Source of the DNA: Prosthecodimorpha hirschii
GTDB lineage: Bacteria; Pseudomonadota; Alphaproteobacteria; Rhizobiales; Ancalomicrobiaceae
Assembly (NCBI RefSeq): GCF_001305515.1
Contig: NZ_LJYW01000001.1
Span: forward strand, 5,846,176 to 5,910,175
Length of the DNA stretch: 64,000 nucleotides
Direction of reading: 5' to 3'
The position numbers and the translations under genes were made by a program. Positions 48,513-57,061 of the stretch are shown piece after piece. Within the stretch, counting starts at the first letter, position 1. Every line of letters starts with the position of its first letter. Below the pieces are notes generated by a model, which was not told where the DNA came from, ran no database searches, and saw only the letters and a program-made list of their open reading frames with translations.

Positions 48513-49558
48513 GCGGGCTGTCCGATCACGCGCGCCACGGCGAGCGCCGTCCCGCGCCAAGTGGGAAGGAGGCGGGCCGCCGCCTGCGCCGCGGCGGCAC
48601 CGGCCTGGCGGGCGGCGGGGTCGGCGAGGAGGTCGCGCAGGGCACCGGCGAGGGCGGGGCGATCGCCGGCCGGGACCAGCACGGCGGCGGCGCGCACCGC
48701 CTCGGCCATCACCGCCTCATCGGTGCCGACCACCGGCAGGCCATGGGCGAGCGCCTCCGTATAGGCCATGCCCCAGCCCTCGTAACGGGAGGCGAGCACG
48801 AAGAGATCGGCGGTGCGGTAGGCGGCCGCGACTGCCTCGGCGGGAATCGCGCCGGTCAGGCGGATGCGGTCGGCGAGGCCGGCGACTTCTATCATGCGCG
48901 CGAGGTCGGCGGCATGGCCGGGATCGAAGGCCGCGGATCCGACGATGTCGAGCCGCCAATCGAGCGCGGCGAGCGTCGCCAGCGCGGCGATCAGATCGTC
49001 ATGGCCCTTGCGCGGGATCAGCGAGCCGACCGCGAGCAGGCGCACCGGCCCATCGCCCGAACGATCGGTCGGGGGCACCGGGTCCGTCCCGGGCGGGGCC
49101 AGCGTGATCCGGCCGGGCGCGACGCCGAATTCGGCGACGAGGCTTCGGGCCGTGCCGGGACCGGTGGCGACGACGGCATCGGCATGAGCCAGCGCGGCGC
49201 GTTCGCTCGCCGCCAGCCGCGCGGCGGTCTCGGCCGAGTGACCGGTCTCGTGGGCGAGCGGATGATGCACCAGCGCGACCAGACGCCCGCGCCGGGCGAC
49301 CGCCTCGGCCGCCTCGGGCAGCACGCCGAGCGCGAGCCCGTCGACCAGCACGGTCTCGCCCGCCGGCACGGCCGCCAGCAGGCGTCCGGCCTCGGCGCGG
49401 GCCGCCTCAGCGGGAAACGGAAAGCCCTCCGGCAGGCGCAGCGGCGTGACGCGCAGGCCGAGCGCGGCCAATTCGGATGCCAGCCGGCGCCCATAGCCGT
49501 AGCCGCCGGTCGGCAGATCCGGATCGCCCGGCACCGCGAAGGTGAAGCCGTCAGCCAC
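48509..49558 (-). CDS. Glycosyltransferase family 4 protein
   Basis: 349 residues, GT-B fold. An N-terminal acceptor half ([19 protein letters not shown]) and a C-terminal nucleotide-sugar half with [19 protein letters not shown] and the E-x7-E motif in [22 protein letters not shown] chose the GTG at 49558, which overlaps the PTPS-like stop by eight bases. No polysaccharide genes are next to it, so it likely glycosylates a small molecule made by the operon. Confidence 0.88.
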   Translation of the reverse strand: MADGFTFAVPGDPDLPTGGYGYGRRLASELAALGLRVTPLRLPEGFPFPAEAARAEAGRLLAAVPAGETVLVDGLALGVLPEAAEAVARRGRLVALVHHPLAHETGHSAETAARLAASERAALAHADAVVATGPGTARSLVAEFGVAPGRITLAPPGTDPVPPTDRSGDGPVRLLAVGSLIPRKGHDDLIAALATLAALDWRLDIVGSAAFDPGHAADLARMIEVAGLADRIRLTGAIPAEAVAAAYRTADLFVLASRYEGWGMAYTEALAHGLPVVGTDEAVMAEAVRAAAVLVPAGDRPALAGALRDLLADPAARQAGAAAAQAAARLLPTWRGTALAVARVIGQPA

Positions 49559-49955
49559 CGATCGGCGCCTCGTACCAGGCGCGGGCGACATGGCTCTCGT
49601 GCAGGGTGACGCGCAGTTTCGCGATCGCCCGGGCGTCGGCACCGAGGTCGCCGCGCGCGATCGCCGCCGCCATGGCGTCGAAGATGTGCCGGGCCAGCAC
49701 CTCGGTGGTGGTGTTGCGGCCGGCGAATTCGGGCAGCTCGTCGAGATTGCGGTAGGTCAGGGGCCCGAGCACCGCCTTCAGCGCGTCGTGGGCGAGGCCG
49801 ATATCGACCACGATGCCGTTCTCGTCCAACTCGGCGCGGAAGAAGGCGAGATCGACCACGAAGGTCGCGCCGTGCAGGGCCTGGGCCGGGCCGAACACGG
49901 CGCCCCGGAACGAATGGGCGATCATGATGTGATCGCGGACTTCTACGGCAAACAT
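49551..49955 (-). CDS. 6-pyruvoyl-tetrahydropterin synthase/QueD family protein with altered zinc site
   Basis: 134 residues, T-fold. Canonical members bind zinc with one N-terminal histidine plus an HxH pair. Here H14 (MIAHSF) and H28 (LHGATF) are kept but the second histidine of HGH is alanine (A30), and the usual catalytic cysteine region is absent. The C-terminal [14 protein letters not shown] keeps the Glu/His pattern. The family normally acts on dihydroneopterin triphosphate, giving pyruvoyl- or carboxy-tetrahydropterin. It lies in the MDR-PTPS-GT4-MTase operon. Confidence 0.85.
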   Translation of the reverse strand: MFAVEVRDHIMIAHSFRGAVFGPAQALHGATFVVDLAFFRAELDENGIVVDIGLAHDALKAVLGPLTYRNLDELPEFAGRNTTTEVLARHIFDAMAAAIARGDLGADARAIAKLRVTLHESHVARAWYEAPIGG

Positions 49956-50000
49956 GGCGGGCTCCGGGGCGGGCGCGAGGGCAGGGACGGGTGAGCGGGT

Positions 50001-51023
50001 CTACGGGCGGGCCGGGTATTGGATCAGCGGGCAGGGCGCCGCACCGGGGGCGGTGAGGATGGCGGGCAGCCGCGCCGGCAGGTCGTCGAAGGGTATCGGG
50101 TCGCCGAGGAGGACGTCGAGCCGGTCGTCGGCGAGAAGATCGAGCGCCTTGGCCAGCCGGCGGCGATAGTCCCAGCGGCTGCGCCGCCCGGGTGCGACGC
50201 GGCCGACCTGGCTCGACACGAGCTTCAGCCTCTGGGCATGGAAGCCGCCGCCGAGGCAGACCGAGACCTCCGCGGTGCCGTACCAGCTCATTTCGACCAC
50301 GGTCGCCTCGTCACCGGCGAGCGCCAGGGCGGTGGCGAGGCCGGCGGAGCGGGCGGAGGCATGGAAGACGATGTCCGCGCCGCCCGGTGCCGCCTCCGGC
50401 AGGGCGAAGCCGACGCCGAGCGCGGCGGCGATGGCCGCGCGGGCGGGGTCGATATCGACCAGCGTCACCTCCGCGCCCGGCAGCCGTCCTGCGAGCGCCG
50501 CCGTCAGCGCGCCGACCGCACCCGCGCCGACCACCACGATCCGGTCGCCGGGGCCGGCGCCGCCGTCCCAGAGCGCGTTGAGGGCGGTTTCCATATTGGC
50601 CGCCAGCACGGCGCGCGCCGGCGGCACGGCATCCGGCACCACGGTGACGGCCGCGGCGGGGACGCGAAACAGGTCCTGGTGCGGATGCAGGCAGAAGACC
50701 GTCCGGCCGATCAGGGCATCGGGGCCGTCCTCGACGGTGCCGACCGCCGCATAGCCATATTTGACCGGGAAGCCGAAATCGCCGGCCTGGAACGGCGCGC
50801 GCATGCGCTGATGCTCGCCGGGGGGCACGCGGCCGGCAAAGACCAGGCTCTCGGTGCCGCGGCTGATGCCGGAATAGAGCATGCGCACCTGCACGGTATC
50901 GGGCGCGGCCACGGCGAGGGGCTCGGCCCGGATTGCCGCCCGGCCGATCTCCTCGAACCACAGGGCGCGGCCTTGCGGAGGGCAACTGACGGATTCGTGA
51001 CCGTCGCACGGCGATTTCGGCAT
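50001..51023 (-). CDS. MDR-superfamily dehydrogenase (annotated zinc-binding alcohol dehydrogenase)
   Basis: 340 residues. An N-terminal GroES-like domain with LYSGISRGTESLVF is followed by a Rossmann domain with VVGAGAVGALTAALAG and VTLVDID. The catalytic-zinc cysteine of classical ADH is replaced (SGISRGTE) and the structural cysteine quartet is absent, so it may be zinc-free. The text resembles the BchC-like branch. It is the first gene of the four-gene operon and is divergent from opgH. Confidence 0.85.
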   Translation of the reverse strand: MPKSPCDGHESVSCPPQGRALWFEEIGRAAIRAEPLAVAAPDTVQVRMLYSGISRGTESLVFAGRVPPGEHQRMRAPFQAGDFGFPVKYGYAAVGTVEDGPDALIGRTVFCLHPHQDLFRVPAAAVTVVPDAVPPARAVLAANMETALNALWDGGAGPGDRIVVVGAGAVGALTAALAGRLPGAEVTLVDIDPARAAIAAALGVGFALPEAAPGGADIVFHASARSAGLATALALAGDEATVVEMSWYGTAEVSVCLGGGFHAQRLKLVSSQVGRVAPGRRSRWDYRRRLAKALDLLADDRLDVLLGDPIPFDDLPARLPAILTAPGAAPCPLIQYPARP

Positions 51024-51224
51024 CTCTCTCCCCGGATCCGCCGCATCCGACGGGCATCCACTCGCGTAACCTTGCCGTCTCCGCTAAGGTTCGTCCATTC
51101 CCGATCCGTCTACGCGAGGGCGGTGGGAACGGATCGCCGGCCCGCCGGAGACCGGCCGGATGCGGGGCGAGGGGCCCGCGGCAGGCCGGACCAGTCACCT
51201 GCCCCCATCCAGGCGATCCGACCG

Positions 51225-53024
51225 ATGAGCCTCAGTACCGACGCCGGCCAGTTCGATGCCGACGCCAGCCGCAGCACCAATCCGGCCGGAGCGCGCCGGA
51301 TCCTCTTCGGGCTCCTCGTCTTCGGCTCCTGGCTCGCCATGATGGCGCTTGCCGTCGCGGCTTTCGCGCCCGGCGGCTACGGCGCCCTCGACATCGCGAT
51401 CCTGGCGCTGGTCGCCGTCTACCTGCCCTGGTCGCTGCTGAACTTCTGGAACGCCCTGATCGGCTTCGTGATCATGCGTCTCGCGCGCGATCCCCTGGCG
51501 CTGACCTGCCCGCCGGCCGCGACCGTCTCCGACGACCAGCCGATCACCGCCGACACCGCGATCCTGATGTGCATCCGCAACGAGGATACCGAGCGGGTGT
51601 TCCGCAACATCGCCCTGATCCTGGAGGATCTGGTCCGGTCCGGCACCGGCGCGCATTTCGCGCTGCATGTCCTGTCCGACACCAACCGCGCCGATGTCGC
51701 CGGCGCCGAAGAGGCCGCCTTCGCGGCCCTGCGCGCCCGCTTCGACGGCCGCGTCAAGGCGCTCGACTATCGCCGCCGTGCCACCAATCCGGGCTTCAAG
51801 GCCGGCAACATCCGCGAATTCTGCGAGCGCCGGGGTCACGAGACCGAATTCGCGCTGGTGCTCGATGCCGACAGCTTCATGGCCGCCGACCGCATCCTGC
51901 GCATGGTGCGGATCGCCCAGTCCGACCCGAAGCTCGGCATCCTGCAGAGCCTGACCGTGGGGCTGCCCTCGGCGAGCCCGCTGGCGCGCCTGTTCCAGTT
52001 CGGCATGCGGCTCGGCATGCGCTCCTACACGCTCGGCAGCGCTTGGTGGCATGCCGATTGCGGTCCTTATTGGGGTCACAACGCCCTGATCCGGCTGGCG
52101 CCCTTCACCCGCCACTGCCACCTGCCGCCGCTGCCCGGCCAAGGCCCGCTCGGCGGCGACATCATGAGCCACGATCAGGTCGAGGCGGTGCTGATGCGCC
52201 GCGCCGGCTACGACGTGCGCGTGGTGCCGGAGGAGGGCGGCTCCTACGAGGAGAATCCGCCGACGCTGATCGAGTTCATCCGCCGCGACATGCGCTGGTG
52301 CCTCGGCAATACGCAATATCTGAAGCTCGTCGGCCTGCCGGGCATCCGGCCGACCAGCCGGTTCCAGCTGATCGTCGCCGTGGTCATGTTCGCGGCCTCG
52401 CCGGCCTTCATCGCGATGTGGCTCCTCGCCCTCGTCGCCGCCCATCGCGCGGCCCCGGGCGAGGCCTGGCTCGCGGCCGGCCCCGCGCTCGGCCTGGTCG
52501 CGCTCCTGTTCGCGACCATGTTCGCGCCCAAGATCATGACCGCGCTCGACGTGCTCGCCCGTCCGGCCGCCCGCGCCGGCTTCGGCGGCACCGCGGCCTT
52601 TCTCGGCGGGCTCCTGACCGAGACGGTGTTCGCGCTCCTGCTGACGCCGATCTCCGCGCTCAGCCACACGATGATGCTCGCGGCCGTCGCCTGCGGCCGG
52701 ACGGTCGGCTGGACGGCGCAGGTCCGCGACGCCCATGCGGTGCCGTGGCGCGAGGCCGCGGCGCGCTTCTGGCCGCACACGCTGCTCGGTGCAGTCGCCG
52801 GGTTGGGCCTGTGGTCGCTGTCGCCCTGGGCCTTCCTGTTCGCGACCCCGCTGTTCCTCGGGTTGCTGCTGGCCATCCCGCTGACGGTTCTGACCTCCAG
52901 CCCGGCCGTCGGCCGCTTCATGGTGCGGACCGGCTGGTGCCGCATTCCCGAGGAAGTCGTCACCCCGGCCGAACTCGACGGCCTGCATCTGCCGGCGCTC
53001 GCGATCGTGAAGGCGAAACCGTGA
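51225..53024 (+). CDS. opgH: Glucans biosynthesis glucosyltransferase OpgH/MdoH family
   Basis: Inner-membrane GT2 enzyme building the beta-glucan backbone of osmoregulated periplasmic glucans. 599 residues: helices at about 27-48 and 54-84, cytosolic catalytic domain with DADSF (214-218), GGDIMSHDQVEAVLMRRAGY and the R-R-D-M-R-W version of QxxRW, then further helices. It is shorter than enterobacterial OpgH, as is normal in alphaproteobacteria. No opgG is adjacent. The stop overlaps the next ATG. Confidence 0.93.
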   Translation: MSLSTDAGQFDADASRSTNPAGARRILFGLLVFGSWLAMMALAVAAFAPGGYGALDIAILALVAVYLPWSLLNFWNALIGFVIMRLARDPLALTCPPAATVSDDQPITADTAILMCIRNEDTERVFRNIALILEDLVRSGTGAHFALHVLSDTNRADVAGAEEAAFAALRARFDGRVKALDYRRRATNPGFKAGNIREFCERRGHETEFALVLDADSFMAADRILRMVRIAQSDPKLGILQSLTVGLPSASPLARLFQFGMRLGMRSYTLGSAWWHADCGPYWGHNALIRLAPFTRHCHLPPLPGQGPLGGDIMSHDQVEAVLMRRAGYDVRVVPEEGGSYEENPPTLIEFIRRDMRWCLGNTQYLKLVGLPGIRPTSRFQLIVAVVMFAASPAFIAMWLLALVAAHRAAPGEAWLAAGPALGLVALLFATMFAPKIMTALDVLARPAARAGFGGTAAFLGGLLTETVFALLLTPISALSHTMMLAAVACGRTVGWTAQVRDAHAVPWREAAARFWPHTLLGAVAGLGLWSLSPWAFLFATPLFLGLLLAIPLTVLTSSPAVGRFMVRTGWCRIPEEVVTPAELDGLHLPALAIVKAKP

Positions 53025-53827
53025 TGGCGGGCGACGGCAGGGGCGCGGCCGGCCTCGAAGCTGAGGGCCTCGGCGCCGGTGTCGCCGAGGCCGGCGTGCG
53101 CCGGTCGCTCGGCATCTACTATGGCGATTCGGCGCGCGATGCGGCGATGGACCGGCTGCATGCGCGCTTCGTCCGCGCCGGCGACCTCGCCTTCGACATC
53201 GGCGCCCATGTCGGCGACCGCATCGCCTCGCTGCGCCGCCTCGGCTGCCGGGTCGTCGCGGCCGAGCCGCAGCCGGCCCTGGTCGCCACGCTGACGCGGC
53301 TCTACGGCGCCGACGCGGAGGTCGCGATCGAGCCGGTCGCGCTCGGCGCGGCCGAAGGCAGCGTCGACCTGCACGTCAATCTCGCCAATCCGACCATCTC
53401 GACGGCCTCCTCCGATTTCATCGCCGCCGCCGCGACGGCGCCCGGCTGGGAGGGGCAGGTCTGGTCGGAGCGGATCGCCGTGCCGCTGACCACGCTCGAT
53501 CGGCTGATCGCCCGCCATGGCGCGCCGGCCTTCGTCAAGATCGACGTGGAGGGTTTCGAGGCCGAGGTGCTGGCCGGCCTGACCCGGCCGGTGCCGGCCG
53601 TCTCGTTCGAGTTCACCACGATCCAGCGGCCGGTCGCCCATCGGGCACTCGACCGGCTCGCCGCGCTCGGCTACGACGGTTTCGAGGCCTGCCTCGGCGA
53701 GAGCCAGCGGTTCGTGCACGACGCCTGGATCCCGCTCGAGGCGTTGCGCGCCTGGCTCGATGCCCTGCCGGTCGAGGCCAATTCCGGCGATATCTATGCG
53801 ATCCTGCCCGGTTCGCACCTGAGATGA
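53024..53827 (+). CDS. FkbM-family methyltransferase
   Basis: 267 residues. FDIGAHVGDRIASLRRLG and VVAAEPQPALVATL form the SAM-binding core and VKIDVEGFEAEVLAGL is the FkbM signature. Family members O-methylate sugars and polyketides. The ATG shares a base with the opgH stop (TGATG), so its product may methylate the glucan or a glucan substituent; this is inference. Confidence 0.88.
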   Translation: MAGDGRGAAGLEAEGLGAGVAEAGVRRSLGIYYGDSARDAAMDRLHARFVRAGDLAFDIGAHVGDRIASLRRLGCRVVAAEPQPALVATLTRLYGADAEVAIEPVALGAAEGSVDLHVNLANPTISTASSDFIAAAATAPGWEGQVWSERIAVPLTTLDRLIARHGAPAFVKIDVEGFEAEVLAGLTRPVPAVSFEFTTIQRPVAHRALDRLAALGYDGFEACLGESQRFVHDAWIPLEALRAWLDALPVEANSGDIYAILPGSHLR

Positions 53828-54837
53828 GGATGTTGATGCAAAGCTTTGTCGCCACGCGCTTCCGTAGAGGTTTCGGTGCCGTGCTCGCCGCCGCGCTTCT
53901 GGCGCCCGCCGGGCTCCTGCCGGCGGTCCTCGGGCCGGTCGCGGCGCAGGCCGAGACGGTCACGGTCGATGTGGCGAACAAGTCCTACGCGACCAAGTGC
54001 GCGGAGGAGGACAACATCTACTACACGCTCGGCGGCGCGAAGGTCGACGGCTTCACGGTGATCGCGCGCAGCCCGGTCTATCTCGACACGGTGATGCGCG
54101 ATTCGACCGCGCCGGACTTCACCGACTGCTCCTTCGGACCGGGTCCCGATCCGGCGCCGGTGAAGCCCTATATTCCGCCGACGGCGATCCTCTACGAGGA
54201 CGACCAGTACATGGTGAAGGGCGTCGTCTATCCGGACTTCTGGCGGCCGACCGTGGTGCCGGTCAAGGTCGGCAAGCTGACGCAGAACTTCCTGCACCTG
54301 GTCCAGGTCTGGAAGAAGACCGTCGCGGGGCCCTACGAGGTCCTGGTCATGTATCCGCAGGACGGCTACTGGCGCCTGCGGCCGCTGCCGCCGTTCCGCA
54401 TGCACGAGGTCGCCTACGGCTCGTCCTTCCTGGTCGGCCCGGTCGAGGAATCGACCCGGCCCTTCGTCGCCTACAAGGCGATCGAGTTCGACCCGAAGAC
54501 GCTGACCTTCACGCTCGATTTCGCCAAGGGCGGCAAGGGCACCGTGCGGCTGGCCGATCTCGACATCGGCCACGCCGCGGTCGCGGTCAAGCTCGACCCG
54601 CCCTCCGACGGCACGCTGCCCTTCACGGCTTTGCGCTCGATGTATGTGCGCCCGGGCAATGCCGACACCGCCGAGGCCCAGTGGCGCGCCGCCCCGGGGG
54701 CTCCGGTGCAGGTCCAATCGGTGATCGAGTTCAAGTCCGGCAAGGCCGCCGAGATCGTCTTCGGCCGCTCGACGCCCTCGACCCACAACACCTCCGCCCC
54801 CGATGTCGGCTTCACGGGGTTCACGGCCGGGCGGTGA
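53824..54837 (+). CDS. Conserved secreted protein, third gene of opgH operon
   Basis: 337 residues; a long signal peptide ends near VAAQA before ETVTVDV, so it is periplasmic or outer-membrane associated. The mature part is mostly beta-rich, with four-base overlap to the FkbM gene. I do not recognise the family, and it is not OpgG or OpgD. Coupling suggests a role in handling periplasmic glucan. Confidence 0.75.
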   Translation: MRMLMQSFVATRFRRGFGAVLAAALLAPAGLLPAVLGPVAAQAETVTVDVANKSYATKCAEEDNIYYTLGGAKVDGFTVIARSPVYLDTVMRDSTAPDFTDCSFGPGPDPAPVKPYIPPTAILYEDDQYMVKGVVYPDFWRPTVVPVKVGKLTQNFLHLVQVWKKTVAGPYEVLVMYPQDGYWRLRPLPPFRMHEVAYGSSFLVGPVEESTRPFVAYKAIEFDPKTLTFTLDFAKGGKGTVRLADLDIGHAAVAVKLDPPSDGTLPFTALRSMYVRPGNADTAEAQWRAAPGAPVQVQSVIEFKSGKAAEIVFGRSTPSTHNTSAPDVGFTGFTAGR

Positions 54838-54923
54838 CGGGTTTCGGCGTCTTGGGGTGAGGCGCTGGTCCCGCCGGCGGGATCGGATCAAGAGGGTGCG
54901 GGACTGCCATCGAGGAGGTCGCA

Positions 54924-55214
54924 ATGAGCACATTCGGCGAGACCCTGATCGAGGCGGCCCGCGAGGCGCTGGCGGTAGCGGAAGGACGTGCCGAGCCGGC
55001 CAGGATCGTCACCGTCGAGGACATCGACGTGAAGGCCATCCGATTGCGCCTGCGGATGTCCCAGGCGGCCTTCGCGGCCGAATTCGGGCTGTCCTCCGCC
55101 ACGGTGCGCGATTGGGAGCAGGGTCGGCGCAAGCCGGACGGGCCGGCGCGGACCCTGTTGCGCGTGATCGCCAGCGAGCCCGACGCCGTGCGCCGGGCCG
55201 CCCGCGCCTCGTGA
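54924..55214 (+). CDS. XRE-family HTH regulator, HigA/MqsA-antitoxin-like, no toxin partner
   Basis: 96 residues. The C-terminal half is a Cro/C1 helix-turn-helix (RLRMSQAAFAAEFGLSSATV, then RDWEQGRRKPDGPAR). Such short regulators usually pair with a HigB/RelE toxin, but no toxin frame lies directly before or after it. It may be an orphan regulator or antitoxin. AGGAGG precedes the ATG. Confidence 0.85.
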   Translation: MSTFGETLIEAAREALAVAEGRAEPARIVTVEDIDVKAIRLRLRMSQAAFAAEFGLSSATVRDWEQGRRKPDGPARTLLRVIASEPDAVRRAARAS

Positions 55215-55287
55215 GCGTGGCCCCGGCGATTGCCAACCCCGGGTGGCCGGGCTAGGCTCCGTTGCGTCACCCGAAGGAGCCGAACCC

Positions 55288-55533
55288 ATGCGTCTCGTCC
55301 TTGCTGCGCTTCTCGCCCTCGCGGTCTTGCCGGCGGCGCCGGCCGCCTCGGCGCAGTCCTGTTCCGGCTTCCAGTCCATGTGCGCGGCCCGCTGCAAGCA
55401 GCGCGCGCCGACCGACCTCAACTGCGTCCAGGACCACTGTACGCCCAAGCTGCAGGAATGCCGGGCGACCGGCTGCTGGCAGGAGGGCAAGCTCTATGGC
55501 GGCGCGAAGACCTGCAATCTGAAGAAGACCTGA
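55288..55533 (+). CDS. Small secreted cysteine-rich protein
   Basis: 81 residues preceded by AAGGAG. A signal peptide ends at ASAQS, leaving a mature protein of about 58 residues with eight cysteines (SCSGF, MCAARC, NCVQDHC, ECRATGC, TCNLK), probably four disulfides. Family unknown. The even cysteine count and the signal peptide argue for a real gene. Confidence 0.75.
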   Translation: MRLVLAALLALAVLPAAPAASAQSCSGFQSMCAARCKQRAPTDLNCVQDHCTPKLQECRATGCWQEGKLYGGAKTCNLKKT

Positions 55534-55752
55534 CGCGGACGGCACTCGGATCGGCGACACGGGCCTTCGCGCGGCGTCGGCGGCCCGATGCGGGCGGCCT
55601 CGCGGCCCTTTGCGCGCGGGCCCTTTGCCCGCGAGGTCCTTTGCCCATGAGGCCCGTTGCCCATGACGCCGACCGGCTGATCGCGGCTTCGTGTCTTCCG
55701 GGCCGGCCCGGGCCGCGATAGCGTCTTACCCCAAGGTCATGGGGGATGCGGG

Positions 55753-56085
55753 ATGCGGCGGATCGGGCTCATTCTCTCGGGCGCGGCAGCGGCGCTGGTG
55801 CTTGGCGCCGGTCTGGCGCAGGCCGATGCCATCGACGGCAAATGGTGCCGCAAGGATGGCCGGCGCATGGAGATCGACGGCACCCGGATCATCACGCCCG
55901 GCGGCGCCGACATGACCGGCGACTATAGCCGCCACGCCTTCCAGTATCTGGTACCGGAGAAGGAGGAACATGGCGGCACGCGCCGGTTCCTGCGCCTGCG
56001 CGGCGAGAACTGGGTCTATGCCTATCCGGCCGACCAGCCCGGCGCCGATCCGGAAATCTGGGAACGCTGCACGCCGGTCAGCTGA
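55753..56085 (+). CDS. Small secreted protein of unknown function
   Basis: 110 residues with a signal peptide ending LAQA before DAIDGKWC. The mature part holds two cysteines (KWCRKDG and ERCTPVS) likely to bond. The sequence IDGKWC...GRRMEIDGTRIITPGG recalls small conserved rhizobial proteins, but no function is known. It converges on trpC. Confidence 0.7.
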   Translation: MRRIGLILSGAAAALVLGAGLAQADAIDGKWCRKDGRRMEIDGTRIITPGGADMTGDYSRHAFQYLVPEKEEHGGTRRFLRLRGENWVYAYPADQPGADPEIWERCTPVS

Positions 56086-56262
56086 CCGGCGGCCGCCGGG
56101 CTTTGTCTCAGGCAGAGGAGGGCGGTCCGCCGGCCACCAAAAGCCCGCGGGTGATCGCCCCTCGACAGCCCGATACCCGCGCACTGCCGCCATTCGACTG
56201 CGATGGACGGTCTCCGTCGGACTGCCCCGGCGGCTCGATCAGCGCGCGACCGGCCGCTCGCG

Positions 56263-57054
56263 TCAGCGCGCCAGCAGGCTCCGCGTCGCCGCGGCGACAT
56301 CGTCCTGGCGCATCAGGCTTTCGCCGATCAGGAAGGTGCCGATGCCGACCCGGTCGAGGCGGGCCAGATCGGCGGGCGTGAAGAGGCCGCTTTCGCCGAC
56401 CACCAGCCGGTCGGACGGGACCAGCGGCGCCAGCCGCTCGGAGGTCGTCAGCGACGTCTCGAAGGTCTTCAGGTTGCGGTTGTTGATGCCGACCATCGGG
56501 CTCTTCAGCTTGAGCGCCCGTTCGAGCTCGGCCTCGTCATGGACCTCGATCAGCACGTCCATGCCGAGCGCGAAGGCTGCGTCCTCGAGCGCGGCCGCCG
56601 CATCGTCGTCGAGCGAGGCCATGATGATCAGGATGCAGTCGGCGCCCCAGGCGCGCGCCTCGGTGACCTGGTAGGGCTCGAACAGGAAGTCCTTGCGCAG
56701 CGCCGGCAGGCCGGAAGCGTCGCGGGCGGCGGCGAGATAGTCGGGCCGGCCCTGGAACGAGGGGGTGTCGGTCAGCACGCTGAGGCAGGCGGCGCCGCCG
56801 TCGCGATAGGCGCGGGCGAGCGCCGGCGGATCGAAGTCCGGCCGGATCAGGCCCTTGGACGGGCTCGCCTTCTTGATCTCGGCGATGAGCGCGTAGCGTC
56901 CCGCGGCCCGCTCGGCGCGGAGCGCGGCGAGGAAGCCGCGCGGCGGCTCCTGGTCGGCGATGCGCGCCTTGAGCTCGGCCTCCGGCACCGCGGCCTTGGC
57001 GGCGGCGATCTCCTCGCGCTTGTAGGTCTCGATGCGCTTCAGAATGTCGGTCAT
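56263..57054 (-). CDS. trpC: Indole-3-glycerol phosphate synthase
   Basis: Closes the indole ring in tryptophan synthesis. 263-residue TIM barrel with [30 protein letters not shown] and [14 protein letters not shown] use ATG 57054 ([12 protein letters not shown]); the ATG eight codons upstream lies inside the trpD tail. It follows trpD after a seven-base gap. Confidence 0.97.
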   Translation of the reverse strand: MTDILKRIETYKREEIAAAKAAVPEAELKARIADQEPPRGFLAALRAERAAGRYALIAEIKKASPSKGLIRPDFDPPALARAYRDGGAACLSVLTDTPSFQGRPDYLAAARDASGLPALRKDFLFEPYQVTEARAWGADCILIIMASLDDDAAAALEDAAFALGMDVLIEVHDEAELERALKLKSPMVGINNRNLKTFETSLTTSERLAPLVPSDRLVVGESGLFTPADLARLDRVGIGTFLIGESLMRQDDVAAATRSLLAR

Positions 57055-57061
57055 GGTCGGA

